Shown: piece after piece, positions 1 through 10,480 of the stretch
Layout of the letters: the number at the start of each line of letters is the position of its first letter
Position numbering within the stretch: position 1 is the first letter of the stretch
Program-made: the position numbers and the translations under genes
Notes under the pieces: model-generated
What the model was told of the DNA's origin: nothing
Database searches by the model: none
The model's input: only the letters and a program-made list of their open reading frames with translations
Assembly: GCA_006386115.1 (NCBI GenBank)
Contig: VFIW01000036.1
Coordinates: 186,001-250,000 of the forward strand
Reading direction: 5' to 3'
Origin: Globisporangium splendens
Lineage: Eukaryota > Oomycota > Peronosporomycetes > Pythiales > Pythiaceae
Length of the DNA: 64,000 bases

Positions 1-144
1 AGAAGTGCTCGTTGTACTTGAAAATAATCGACATGAGCTTGTGATTCTCCTCGAGTCCGTTCAGAAACCCTTTCGTCGCTGCCTTCAGCTTGGCTTTCCA
101 TCCCACAGCATGGAGATACTCAGGCTGTTGGAACAGCGAACGCA
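1..144 (-). other. possible partial coding segment at window edge
   Basis: Read on the minus strand, an ATG at 144 opens a frame that runs off the window edge and has a natural-looking composition (MRSLFQQPEYLHAVGWKAK, then basic and amphipathic residues). A TAA lies in frame a few codons upstream of this ATG. The product is not recognised. LINE A copy 1 ends about 55 bases upstream, so this may be the remainder of a gene disturbed by that insertion. Coding status is uncertain. Confidence 0.2.
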
Positions 145-199
145 TTTTAGTGCGCTGGGTTTATGTCAGCTTGATGTGGCGCTCACGCTGGGCTCGCAA

Positions 200-1811
200 C
201 TTTATCTTTATAAGGTGAGGTATATTTAGGTTCATCGTCGTGACCTACAATATCCATTCTCCTACCTAATCTTCATTGCGAATTTCATATCGGAGTGTAA
301 ATGTGTCTATAGCGCGGATTGCACTAGATCACTTCTGACTGCTAAATAATCTTTGACCAGGATGGCATGTTCTCTTGGTCCTATGTGAGGCTGCCTTGTG
401 TTGTCTAATGACCTTGGGTCTTCCGAACTTCGCATAAGCCAATGCATGACGTCGTTGTCAAGATCCTGGGTGAGATTGTTGAAAGCAGCTCTTTGAGTTG
501 GGAAGTGAACCTGCGTTGAGGTTCTGGTGTCCATGGCTAGGTTGGCGGCTGAGTCCGCCATCTTGTTGAAGGCACGGTAGTGATGGTACCATCCTCGGAT
601 GTCGATGCAATCCGCGAGTCGTCGACTTGTCTGGTATAAACGTGCCAATCGGTGCTGTCGAGGGGACCGATGCATTCGCTGTTGGGAGATAATGAGCGCA
701 CTGTCTCCAATCACGTACAACGGTTCGAAGTGACTGCGTTGGGCTTCTCGGAGTCCGTGTATGAGACCCCAGTACTCGGCAAAGTTGTTGGTCGTGTCCT
801 TCCTGCTATAAGCCATGCTGGCGGCCCAAATTAAACTGGCTGTGTGCGAGTCCTTATGGACACGCACGATAATGGATCCAGTCCCTCCTGGTCCTGGATT
901 GCCGCGTGATCCACCATCGAAAAACAACAGGTAAACGCTGCGAGTATCATTTGGAGTCAAGGGGGTGGCGTCGGTTTGGCTGAGAAAGCAGTCGACATAT
1001 GCTTTGAGAACTGCTGCAACCGTGTGACCGTCCGAGTCTCCAGCTTGCGCTTCAGCGAGTCGTGTGAGGTTTCGCATTCCTGCCTCTAATCTGGTCATCA
1101 TGATCGCCATCTCAGAAGTCGATTCGATTGGATCCGAATCCATGCGTCGCAGATGCGCACACCAAATGGCATTGTATGAGCGACGCGCTCATATATCGCC
1201 ACAGCATGTGTGCGACGGGATAGAGGTGATCTTGGAGATGTTCATTGGAGAACTTGTGTCCGATAATGTGTCTCTTGATCGTGGTCCATGCATGCCTTGG
1301 AGTATCTGGTAGATCCAGACTGAAGATCCAGATTGCGGGTCGTGACCAGGAGTGATTCCGATCTTCGCCCATAGCGCATAAAAGTAGTTCCACACCAGTT
1401 TGGCTTTCGGACACTCCCAGAATAGATGTTGAACAGAAGATTGGACAACTTGGGAACATTCGGGATTCGAGCAGGATAGATCAGCTTTCTCATAGTTCCA
1501 CATGGAGAGTCGGTTGGCTTTCAGTCGGAGAAGAGTCTGGGTTGTATAAACTGTAATCCCTGGGATGTTGTGTAATTCGCTCCATTGGATTAATTGCAGT
1601 CCTGGCCACAGAGATCCTGCTGTATGGACAGCTTTGTTGACTGCTGCATCTCGAGTATCTCTGCCAATTTGTGTCCTCGTTGCTGCAACTCGTTGCCGAT
1701 AGAAAGATCTGATGGTATTGTATCGTCCGTTGCCACCCCATAGTTGCACGATTCTTGTGAAACGTGGATGTGCATGGAACGAGACCTTCTGCCCGTTCAA
1801 GTCTCTTGTTG
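200..1811 (-). mobile_element. LINE A copy 1, 5'-truncated non-LTR retrotransposon
   Basis: The minus strand carries the 3' part of a LINE ORF2. First comes a connection region with a Cys/His cluster (SCSNPECSQVVQSSVQHLFW), then an RNase H domain at about 307-1143 with FDGGSRGNPGPGG, the Glu of FAEYWGL, the Asp of VIGDSALI and NKMADSAANLAM. The same 3' end, with a short tail reading AAAGATAAAG instead of poly(A), recurs in copies near 33-35, 45 and 48-51 kb. The RT and endonuclease parts are absent. The 5' break is at about 1811, where similarity to the other copies stops. The ORF is split over two frames, so the copy is inactive. Confidence 0.85.
307..1143 (-). pseudogene. LINE A ORF2 C-terminus, RNase H domain
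   Basis: An open frame of 278 codons encodes the RNase H domain, which in LINEs removes the RNA strand during target-primed reverse transcription. The acidic catalytic positions are visible in FDGGSRGNPGPGG, FAEYWGL and VIGDSALI. It is a fragment of ORF2, cut off from the upstream zinc-knuckle part by a frameshift near 1143-1190. The copies at 34.3-35.1 kb and 48.5-49.4 kb are near-identical in protein, so this family amplified fairly recently. Confidence 0.8.
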
Positions 1812-4128
1812 ATGCAACGCCACAGAAAAAAGCTCCGACGACGACAGCGCCAACGACTCGTTTTCGAATAGTATAACTCGTAATATTGTGGCTGGTAAAA
1901 CCGTCGGTTCTTTTGCTGTTGTATTGGCTGTGGTGCATTCTGTTCCCTGGGTAGCTGCGATGGTTAGTGCGGTTGGCACTCTCCATTTTGGTGTTTTGAG
2001 GGAGATCATTTTTCTCGCTCTTCTTTTTGAACCTTTTACTGCGTATTTACTACAGCTCGACACGTTAAAAACAGCAACAATAACACACTCACACAACACG
2101 CGGTTCCCTCAACGCGCGCTACTCCCCCTTCGTTCGTTTCTTTCTTCTCCGTTTGTTCCTGTTGGACACTGTTTGTTTTTCTTTTCCCGTCGCCTCACTC
2201 CCAGTCAGATTACGCACACACAGGCGCGCGTGGACGAGAAAAAGAGCGTGTGCAGGATGACGCGCGCAGCAAGCAGCGCGAGCGGAGGACGATCCCAGCG
2301 GCGTCTTCTTCTCTGTTTTTCCTTTCCTTTTCTTTTCTTCGCAACTCTTGGCATTCGGCGCGGATTCGACTGTGAGTTTTTTGGATCTGGTAGCACAGAC
2401 TGCTCACAAAAAAGAGATAGAATAAATGTTGCGCGAAGGTAGTCCATGGAAACTTTTGCATTTCAAAAAACAGACCTTCGTTCTTGAATGCAAAGTCCAT
2501 CATTCCTGTGTTTGTAGCCCATCACTCGTGTTCCATTGATTGCACCAGATCAAAAACGCCAGTCGTCATCTCCGTTGCAGATTGAAGTTGTTTGGCGTGA
2601 ACATTGGTTGAGGAGTGAATGTATTGAAACGACCAGCAGTCCATGAGTGAGGTTTTTGAGCAGTTTTGGAATCGAAGAGTGAGGTTTTTGTAACTGAGCG
2701 AGGAGCACGGGTGATGGTCTGTTCCATTGAAACGCTTAGTAATCTCAGTCACAATCTCACTTTTGCACCAATGAGATCTACGTTTGCGTTAGCAATTGCA
2801 CTTTTCAATTACAAATTGTTAAAGTTAGGATGTGTAAAATATAGCTTTTGCCTCACTCGTCCAATCGCAGAAATACTTCGAAGCAAGTTTACAAGTCGGT
2901 GTCTTCTGAGTGCGAGCGCTTGATGCTCCTTTTGCAACAGAAAAAAAAAAACATGCATCGTCATCCAACATCTTTCGTGAGAAATTGAGAAAGAAAATAC
3001 TCGACAACTTGTACGTGGTGGTTGCCACAGTCGCCACCCGTAGGATTCAACTCGATGATATACCCGACAACGTCAACATCGGTATTAATACCCCCGCAAA
3101 ACTCTCGCGCAACTGTCGGGCTATGGTCACGAGCGGTCCTCAGTTCACGGTTGCTTTCGGAGCCAGCCGCTGCTGGGAGCGACTAGAAACCGGGACGACA
3201 CGTGAGAAGCGAAGAGCATTTCTCATACTCTTCTCCTTCTACTCGCATACTATTACAATAAAGATCACTCAAAGCACAAGAACCTCAAAAGTCTCCATGT
3301 CGATTTTGCTGCTATGATTTTGGTAACCTGGACCTTTGTCAAAGTCAGCACCTAGATTTCCGGTTCTACAAACTGCAGCCATAACTAAAACCATTAATCA
3401 CGGCAAAATTAAAACAGCATCACCCAATTGACCATTCATCTGTGATACCTCAGGAATTCTGAACCAGCCATACGATCGCAGCACTTTTCTGCTACAGAAA
3501 GCTTTACTGAATACAAAAGCTCTCAAATGGAGTCGACCACGGCAAAGCGTCCTTCGTTTCAGCCGAAATGAGGCATAAAAACAAGCATGTTGAAGTAGTA
3601 TCGACAAGCCCAGCACGACTGAGGACGGGACGAAAACATCCATTTGAAGCGGGGGTGTGAGGGTGTTAGACGCGTTCTCCATCATGCGCACGAGAGAAAA
3701 GCAAAGTGCTGAGGCGCTATTACTTTTCCATATTACGCATGTCGATGCTATCAACAGACGGACGTTCGAGGTTTCTCAACCACCACATGCCCGAAGTGAG
3801 CTCACTTGCGTGCGTCCACGACTTTACGCTTTCCAACAAAGCACGAGATTCATAATCTTCCACAATATGTTTTTATCATCTTTCCGAATTACACTATTTA
3901 TTATTAAGATAACACCATTTTATCAAGCAGAAAAATTGAGAGGTAACCAACCTTGCCTACAAGCCAGGACGTTTCCACTTTCTCAAGCACCGTTGACCTG
4001 AGTTCACTGCACTCGTTGGTTTGCCCGCTTTCTCTGCTTCCCTTCTTTAGACATTCTCTCACACTTCAACTTGCCGTGAACCCCGCAGACCTCCACCCAC
4101 CAAGACCCGAAGACACAAGGGAAGCGCC
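1812..4128. other. region without a recognisable gene
   Basis: Several open frames exist on both strands (for example 1888-2442 plus, 2910-3317 plus and 3398-3754 minus), but none shows a domain, signal peptide or coding-like composition that I trust. A minus-strand frame from an ATG at 1986 (MESANRTNHRSYPGN..., with a hydrophobic stretch VVGAVVVGAFFCGVAS) runs in frame into LINE A copy 1 at about 1811. It may be the start of a small host membrane protein cut by the LINE, but it is unproven. The last 100 bases hold the 5' region of the Kazal gene. Confidence 0.5.
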
Positions 4129-5433
4129 ATGAGAGTGAGTACGACACTCGCGCTCTTGCATGCGGCTCTGGCGGCTGCCCATGCGCAGACACCCAATCAG
4201 GGTGACGTACCCTCCGTTACGGAGACCATCGCCACTGGTCCATCCAACGACACGGTCTCTGCTATCGATTGCACCACGGGCGACAAGAAGCAGTGCATCA
4301 TGATGTACGCGCCCGTGTGCGCGTCCAACGGTCAGTCATACAGCAGCGCGTGCCAGTTCTCGAGCGCATACTGCGCGTTGCCCGAGGCTGAGCGCGCGGG
4401 TCTGAGGATCGTCCATGACGGCAAATGCGAGGAACCCAGTGCCGTGACGCCACCGAATACCGACGAGTGTGCGCTCTTCAAGTGCTCGGATACTGGAGAC
4501 GGCGTGTGCGCCAGCGACGGCAAGACATATGCGAACGCGTGTCTCGTGAGAGCGGCGGAATGTGCAAATCCGGGGTTGGTCGTAGTGAGTGACGGACCAT
4601 GCCTTCCGTCCGATGAAACCAAGCCGAAAGAATGCAACAGCGTTTGCCCTCAAGTGTACCAACCCGTGTACACCACGAACGGCGTCGTCTATGGCAACGA
4701 GTGCCTGTTCAACCAAGCGCGATGCAGAGACCCAAGCATCACGAAGAAGACCAGCAGTGAGGCTTCTTGGCGTCCACGATCACCAACCTCAGCACCAACC
4801 TCAGCACCAACCTCAGAATGTATGGTACCTCAATGTGCCCCAATTGATAAGCCCATCTGTGCCTCGAACGGGAAAACGTACATGAACCGTTGTTTGTTTT
4901 CTTACGACGAATGCAAGGATCCGAGCCTACGTGTGGCTTATTCTGGTGAATGCGCTGCTCCGACAGCTCAAGTCGAAACGCTCGCGCCACCAGCACTGCC
5001 AGATACTACTCCAACGGGATGCACGGCACTTTTGTGCCAAGAGTTCACCGAGTGCCGCGTGGACGAAGGAACGGGCAACGGATACTGCGCCGATATTTGC
5101 CACCCTGACCGCTGCGCGACGAACCAAACGTGCAAGTTGAAGCAAGTGCAGTGCTTCACGACTCCGTGCCCAGAGGTGGCCGAGTGCGTCGCGGTTCAAG
5201 GCGACCAAGAGCCCTCGGAGCCTGTGGTGAAGACTCCCGTCAACGCGTGCGCGACCATGAGATGCGGACATTTCTCGGAATGCCGCGTCGATGTGCGCAC
5301 GGGAAACGGGTACTGCGCCGAGGTCTGCCACCCGAATCGCTGTGCGGTGGATGAAAGCTGCGTGCTGAAGCAGGTGCAGTGCTTCACGACGCCATGCGAC
5401 CCGATCCCAGAGTGCGTTTCTAAGGCTGACTAG
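4129..5433 (+). CDS. secreted multi-domain Kazal-type serine protease inhibitor
   Basis: The gene has one exon and encodes 434 residues. Residues 1-19 form a signal peptide (MRVSTTLALLHAALAAAHA). Four Kazal domains follow, at about 48-101, 111-157, 168-205 and 229-272. Domains 1, 2 and 4 have all six cysteines. Their P1 residues, two after the second Cys, read Met, Asp and Pro. Domain 3 has lost the third cysteine (Tyr in QPVYTTNG) and the sixth, which form one disulfide in this fold. A short TSAPTSAPTS linker follows domain 3. The C-terminus carries two copies (about 296-350 and 372-430) of a cysteine module ending VQCFTTPC. Kazal proteins block the active site of serine proteases outside the cell, and oomycete members (EPI proteins) inhibit host proteases. 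The target here is unknown. Confidence 0.9.
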   Translation: MRVSTTLALLHAALAAAHAQTPNQGDVPSVTETIATGPSNDTVSAIDCTTGDKKQCIMMYAPVCASNGQSYSSACQFSSAYCALPEAERAGLRIVHDGKCEEPSAVTPPNTDECALFKCSDTGDGVCASDGKTYANACLVRAAECANPGLVVVSDGPCLPSDETKPKECNSVCPQVYQPVYTTNGVVYGNECLFNQARCRDPSITKKTSSEASWRPRSPTSAPTSAPTSECMVPQCAPIDKPICASNGKTYMNRCLFSYDECKDPSLRVAYSGECAAPTAQVETLAPPALPDTTPTGCTALLCQEFTECRVDEGTGNGYCADICHPDRCATNQTCKLKQVQCFTTPCPEVAECVAVQGDQEPSEPVVKTPVNACATMRCGHFSECRVDVRTGNGYCAEVCHPNRCAVDESCVLKQVQCFTTPCDPIPECVSKAD

Positions 5434-5796
5434 CCATTCAGCCAACTGCTTCCTTCGTGTACAATCCAATTCCACTCCAACTCGTGCTGCTCTCCGCTTT
5501 TGCTTTGCTTTATCTTCATGGGAGCCTTCGGAACCACGATTCGTTGCAAAATTCAAACGATCCGAGCATCAAGAACGACTCGCTTAGGAGATCGATCCGT
5601 CCAGAAAGTAGTTTCACAAACAGCGATTCTTCACATATCCGCTGAAAATAACTCGAGCTCATTTCACTCCAACCCTACCGAACAATCCCAGAAGAGCTCT
5701 TTCCTCTCATAGGCTGTGAAAGAAACCCCACGTCATGTTCTCCATCGAGCAATCCGTTTTACGCCAATCACATCAGCACAACACTGTCTTTTTCAG
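5434..5796 (+). other. spacer between the two Kazal loci
   Basis: No gene is seen. The region just before the next Kazal remnant contains TTTTTCAG at 5789-5796, which could be a splice acceptor, and an ATG at 5735 in another frame. A spliced first exon for the second Kazal locus is therefore conceivable, but no signal peptide could be assembled. Confidence 0.4.
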
Positions 5797-6531
5797 CTCA
5801 AAAGCTTCCAAGTGCTGGAGGTGCATATTTCTTTCCATTCTTCGACAGCACCGACGGGAAGCCGTACATCAACGACTGCCACTTGCTCGCGGCGAAATGC
5901 AAGTTCCCGAACCTCGCCAAGGCATACAACGGCGTGTGCGTTGAAGGCCAGTCGTCTGCTTCCACTTCGACCAGCATGCGACCGTCGAAGTCACAGCGTC
6001 TGGCACCACCGCAACAGTGAAAACCAAGTGCAACCCGATCTGTGCGCGCGTGTACGAGCCCGTCTGCGGCTCCAACTCGGTCACATACGCCAACCAGTGT
6101 CTCCTTGACTACGCAGCATGCAAGAACCCGTGTGTAACCAAGCTGAGCAATGGCAAGTGCGTCGCCAAGAAGAAAGGTAAAGGCTGTGTGCCAGCCGCGT
6201 GCACGTTCGAGGAAGACCCCGTGTGCGCCTCGAACGGCGTCTCGTACCTCAACACGTGCATGTTTGAGAACGCGCAGTGCCAATTCCCCGAACTCTCGAT
6301 CCTCCATGAAGGTGAATGCAACGAAGACACGGTGCTGAAGTGCTCGACGCTTACGTGCCCAAAGTACACAGAGTGCCGCGAAGATGCCGACCTGAAACCG
6401 CTTACTGCGCCGACGTGTGCGCGGCCGAACGATGTGGTGAGCACGAGGAATGTCGACTTCTCGATGCCGAGTGCTTCACAGCGCCATGCTCGCCCATCGC
6501 GACATGCATCCCCATCGAGAGCGTCGAGTAA
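5797..6531 (+). pseudogene. frameshifted Kazal inhibitor gene, second copy
   Basis: Kazal-like coding sequence continues across three reading frames. The first stretch (about 5797-6000, DSTDGKPYINDCHLLAAKC) ends in a stop at 6018, but the following domain (CNPICARVYEPVCGSNSVTY) lies in another frame from about 5960. Two more Kazal domains follow. The terminal cysteine module is again shifted near 6400: CREDADLKP in one frame continues as YCADVCAAERCGEHEECR and ECFTAPCSPIATC in the next, ending at 6531. The order matches the C-terminal half of the intact gene at 4129-5433. No signal peptide or start codon was found. It is best read as a decayed tandem duplicate; sequencing errors or introns could explain part of the damage. 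Confidence 0.75.
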
Positions 6532-6565
6532 AGGCGAGAGTTGGCACGTAGGCTCGTTGCTTTGA

Positions 6566-6970
6566 ATACAAGAGCTAGTCTCACGATATCTCTCTGCGGC
6601 AGCTAATACACAAAATTCAAATGGATAATCACACTCGCCATGATCTTGTGCTCGTCTCCCTTTTTTCTCTTCAGCGATTCTCATTGAGCAGCACTGATAG
6701 CAATTGCTGAGCGCGGAAAAGACTTTCGCAGCATTTCATTGCCGTTGTTAACCCAGGTGCTCATGAAGCACTTGAAGAGTTCGACTGTGGAGGTGGTTCG
6801 CAAACTGCCTGGGTACACGCAGAACTATTTGGGATCGACTGGAGCATCGATTTAGCAGTATTTCTTCAAGGTTTCGCCTCGTCTGTTGAATTCTCTTGCT
6901 AGATTAGCTTGCTGCACGAAGTCTTCAAGAAGCGCTCGCAAACGTGTCGTCTGCCAAAATAACAAAATAG
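6566..6970. other. intergenic, nothing recognised
   Basis: About 400 bases between the Kazal remnant and the 3' end of SLX1. I see no gene, repeat or RNA here. Confidence 0.5.
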
Positions 6971-8415
6971 TCACTCGTCATCCGACGTCAAGTCAATGAC
7001 CCCAGCAGCGCTGTGGCAGCTTCCAACAGCTCCATTTCCGTCAGACGCAGACACTTCCTCCACATTCATGTCCCTCTCAGGATTTCTCATGTCAGCGGGA
7101 GATGCACTTCCCAGTGGCGCATCCTGATCAGGACCAAGCGCATTGTCGTCTTCAAGCCACGCGTTGTCCTCGTACACTGAGCCAACCAGTGGAGCCATGG
7201 CTCCGCTATCCTCATCTTCCGCGGGCTCAGCAGTCGTGCCGATATCGGTGCTGGCTTCAAGTTCAGCTGGATCGCCGTGCAGAATACTCGAGTCTTTCTT
7301 CTTCTGCCTCTTTGCTCCTCTGTTCTTCTTCTTCGCCTTACTCTTGTCGTTGTGTCGTCGCTGCGCGTGTTGCACCAAGAGCGGCCAGAGCAGTTCCCCC
7401 TGACAATCCGGGCACGTGCCTCGCTCTGGACGAAGCAATTGATGCACAGTCAGCCTCTCGTCCATGGAGCTATCGCCTCCGCGCTCTTCGTCACTCTCCT
7501 CCATACCAAGAGAAGAGATGAAATGATCTGCGAGGCAGAGTGTGTGGCACTGCATCGCACACGCTTTGTGGTAGCAGCCGAGCGTCGTATCGCCTTCATA
7601 CAGTTCTTCTTCACACACAAAGCAGCTCTGCTCTTCTTTCTCACTACCATCTTGACTACCACCGCCATCCATTTCTCCTTCGTCTATAGAGAAAGCATCC
7701 TCGGCGACAATGTCACTGAACGCGTCCAGCGGCTTTGTTTCGCAGCGCATATGGTCCGGGAACGCGTAATACCCCGACGACTGCGCGACACCATGAGCGA
7801 CTACAAGCAAAGCCATTAGTCAGTGCTATAAACGAAAAACCGATAACACAAAGCGTCGTCCTCACGTACACTCGGACGTATAACTGATCGTCAATGGGAA
7901 CTGCGACCACGGCGGCAGGTGCACGATCTCGTGGAGCTCCACGAGCTTGCGCTTCAGCGAGCGCGGCATGCCCACGCCCGTCTTCCCTTTCAGCGGCCCC
8001 AGTCGCTCGCGCGTCAAGCGGCAATTGTACGGATGCTGCCATGCGTATTCAACTAGGTGTATGCACATCAATGAGTCATAATGAGGTCAGCGCTGTCGTA
8101 CATATCGCCAACGCTATAGACGGTAGGAATCACTCACTCACGTACACTGCAGCGCGTGGAATTTCGACGGGAACCCGTGCACAATGGTCACCATTTCCCT
8201 GTTGTTCATTAGCATCATTAGCATTATGGGCAAGAACGACAAGAAGAAGTCTCGCACCATGGTCGGTATTTCCTGGTGCGCTTGGCACCGTTTACGATCT
8301 CGCCGTTGTGCTGACGGATGCGGCGCGTCGGCGCCACCGTGAAGCCCACGTATGTGCACCGCAGGCGCCGCGGCGCGTGCACGGGCGTGAGCAAATAGCA
8401 CGCGAAGAACGGCAT
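6971..8415 (-). CDS. SLX1: structure-specific endonuclease subunit SLX1
   Basis: SLX1 is the nuclease subunit that, with SLX4, cuts branched DNA in the nucleus. My model has four exons: 8415-8258, 8198-8146, 8052-7870 and 7800-6971. All introns are GT..AG and the phases agree, giving 407 residues. Exon 1 holds the GIY-YIG core: ACYLL, TYVGF and RRIRQHNG with the catalytic Arg. It joins exactly into RPWEMVTIVHGFPSKFHALQ, and exon 3 begins FEYAWQHP with the catalytic Glu. The C-terminal RING-like zinc finger reads CFVCEEEL, then CHTLC, then CPDCQGELLWP. The protein ends VIDLTSDDE, which fits a SUMO-interacting motif. The start at MPFFACYLL was chosen because family members begin close to the GIY segment. 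The gene lies head to head with PSMD9, with 184 bases between the start codons. Confidence 0.93.
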
Positions 8416-8599
8416 CTCAATGGAGCAATCGCTTCTGGTGGGCACTTGGCTTTTGTGTTGGGGCTGAGAACGCATCCTATTATAACTGTGTACCTTGTTA
8501 TGGTTCTTAGCGAGTTTCTGCCTATGCACACATTCGGCTTAAAATAGGGTGATGGTGTCAAATAACACACCACCATCTTCTCAAACTGCCAGAACGAAA
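8416..8599. promoter_or_regulatory. divergent promoter region SLX1 / PSMD9
   Basis: The two start codons point away from each other with only 184 bases between them, so both promoters must lie here or overlap the 5' coding ends. I do not see a clear initiator consensus. Confidence 0.5.
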
Positions 8600-9612
8600 A
8601 TGGCTGCGATCCTGGAGGAATATGAGCGCCTGACGGCCGAGAAGAGCAAGCTGGAGGAGGAGATCGCGGCGATCGTGGAGGAATTGACGAGCGGAGACAA
8701 CCCCGCGGGTCTGAAGGGCGCACTCGTGGACGCCGACGGCTTCCCGCGCGGCGACATCGACGTCTACCGCGTGCGTCACCAGCGCCACGCGTTCGCAACC
8801 AAGCAGTACGACCACAAAGCCGTCATGCAGCGCATCGAGCAGATCCTCCCGCAGTAAGTGGCTATATGCGCTTCATATTATATGCAATTGCGTACCGCTT
8901 GAGAGGCGTATATGGGTGCTAATATGCGTCATACAGGGTGTTTGAAGCGAAAATGGCCAAGGGGAAGGCGGAGGGCAGCAGCGAGGACGTCAAGCCTCCC
9001 ACGCCGCCGGTGGCAAAGCCCGCGGTCGTCGCGGCGAAGGAGAGCGCTCTTGTCGATGCTATTGCGCCCAGAGAGATCGGTACGCTTTATATAAATGCAT
9101 ATATACAAGCGCTGTTCTCTTTATCTCTTGCTCACGGATTTGTAATTGCGTTATGCTGTTGTAGATGCTGCGGACAAGGACAAGACGCCGTTTGCCGTGG
9201 TCGAGAATGTGCAGACAGGTGCGTTGCTTCCGTTCTATGCTGTTGGGTTTATTGATGCCTGTGTGTATGAACTGACTTGCGATTATGCATGTGCTTATAT
9301 AATCCAGACTCGCCTGCGGAATGGGCGGATCTCCATGCAGCAGACCAGGTGCTCGTGTTCGGGACGGCCGATGCGACCAACCACCGCAACCTGGAAGCGA
9401 TCAAGGAGATCGTGATGCGCAACATTGGCAGCCCCATCCGCGTGATCGTGCGCCGCCATCCACACACAAGAGTTCAAGAATCAGGAGCAGCAGACCAAAC
9501 AACAACAGCGGCAGAGTGGGAGTTCCATGAGTTGCTGTTGACGCCGCAGCAGTGGAGCGGACCCGGCGTGCTCGGTTGTCTGCTCATGCCGATCCAAGAG
9601 AGCCGTCCTTGA
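8600..9612 (+). CDS. PSMD9: 26S proteasome assembly chaperone PSMD9 / Nas2
   Basis: PSMD9 (p27, yeast Nas2) binds the ATPase subunit Rpt5 during assembly of the proteasome base. Four exons were read: 8600-8853, 8937-9079, 9165-9218 and 9308-9612, with GT..AG introns of 83-89 bases and matching phases, giving 251 residues. The N-terminal helical Nas2 domain (residues 1-85) has the family signature ALVDADGFPRGDIDVYRVR and YDHKAVMQRIEQ. A Pro/Ala/Lys linker follows (KPPTPPVAKP). The C-terminal PDZ-like domain (about 130-251) includes DQVLVFGTAD and ends with WSGPGVLGCLLMPIQ, matching the animal WAGKGLLGC segment. A histidine and glutamine-rich insert follows RVIVRRHPH. The 3' end faces that of RPS14, 267 bases away. 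Confidence 0.93.
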
Positions 9613-9879
9613 TATACAACGCAGTATCCTTTTCCACATGCACGTGCACAGCAGTACAAGCAAAGAACAACGTTCAACACTAATAACAAAGTTTGCACTT
9701 CTTCATTCTACCATCGCGGTCTTTGTATTACCAATTAAACAAAAGAGGCAAGCAGGAGGCCACGCCAGTAATGCGCGAACGAAGAAACGCGCTGTACTGT
9801 TGCACGAATCCGCAGGTGGCGGAGAGGACACGACGAAGAAGACGAGGTCCCTCCACAGAGCCGAGAGACAACCGTCTGC

Positions 9880-10480
9880 TTAGAGACGACGACCACGGCG
9901 ACCACCTTTTCGGCGGGTGCTGTCCGTTGGGATTGGGGTGCAATCCTCAATGCGTCCGATCTTCAAGCCATTACGAGCAAGAGCGCGAAGGGCCGATTGC
10001 GCACCTGGACCTGGGGTCTTGGTTCGGTTGCCACCAGTGGCACGCACCTTGATGTGCAAAGCAGTGATACCCACTTCCTTGCACTTGGCGGCCACATCCT
10101 GGGCGGCAAGCATCGCAGCGTAAGGGGAAGCTTCATCACGATCGGCCTTCACCTTCATACCACCGGTCACACGCACGATGGTTTCACGGCCCGAGAGATC
10201 GGTCACGTGCACGAAGGTGTCGTTGAACGACGCGAAAATGTGGGCCACGCCGAACACTTGCTCGCCTTCCTTCAACGAAGGACCGACACGGGTCACTTCC
10301 TCCACTTCCTTCTTCACAATTTTCTTCGACTGCAATTAGCAAAAACAAGAACGCGGGTCACAGTCAGCGCTTCTGCATACTGCTATAGCGTATACGTATA
10401 GAGAGAGAGAGCGCACGCCCGTGAGCACACGGGCATGCACTCGAAAGACACACACAGGAGGGCTCAAGCACACGCACCAT
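9880..10480 (-). CDS. RPS14: 40S ribosomal protein uS11 (RPS14)
   Basis: This is a component of the small ribosomal subunit platform. The protein (150 residues) matches the eukaryotic family nearly throughout: [63 protein letters not shown] and the end [14 protein letters not shown]. The body exon is 10329-9880. Its first codon follows an AG acceptor (TAATTGCAG then TCGAAGAAA). The only start codon I find upstream is ATG at 10480-10478, directly before GTGCGTG, so exon 1 contributes just the initiator methionine and the intron is 148 bases. The alternative, an upstream M at 10335 read through the acceptor, would give a poorer N-terminus (MQSKK). Confidence 0.93.

Noticed and set aside
1888..2442. 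184-codon plus-strand frame with hydrophobic N-terminus
   Set aside because: The composition is low complexity and basic, it overlaps a minus-strand frame, and no motif is seen.
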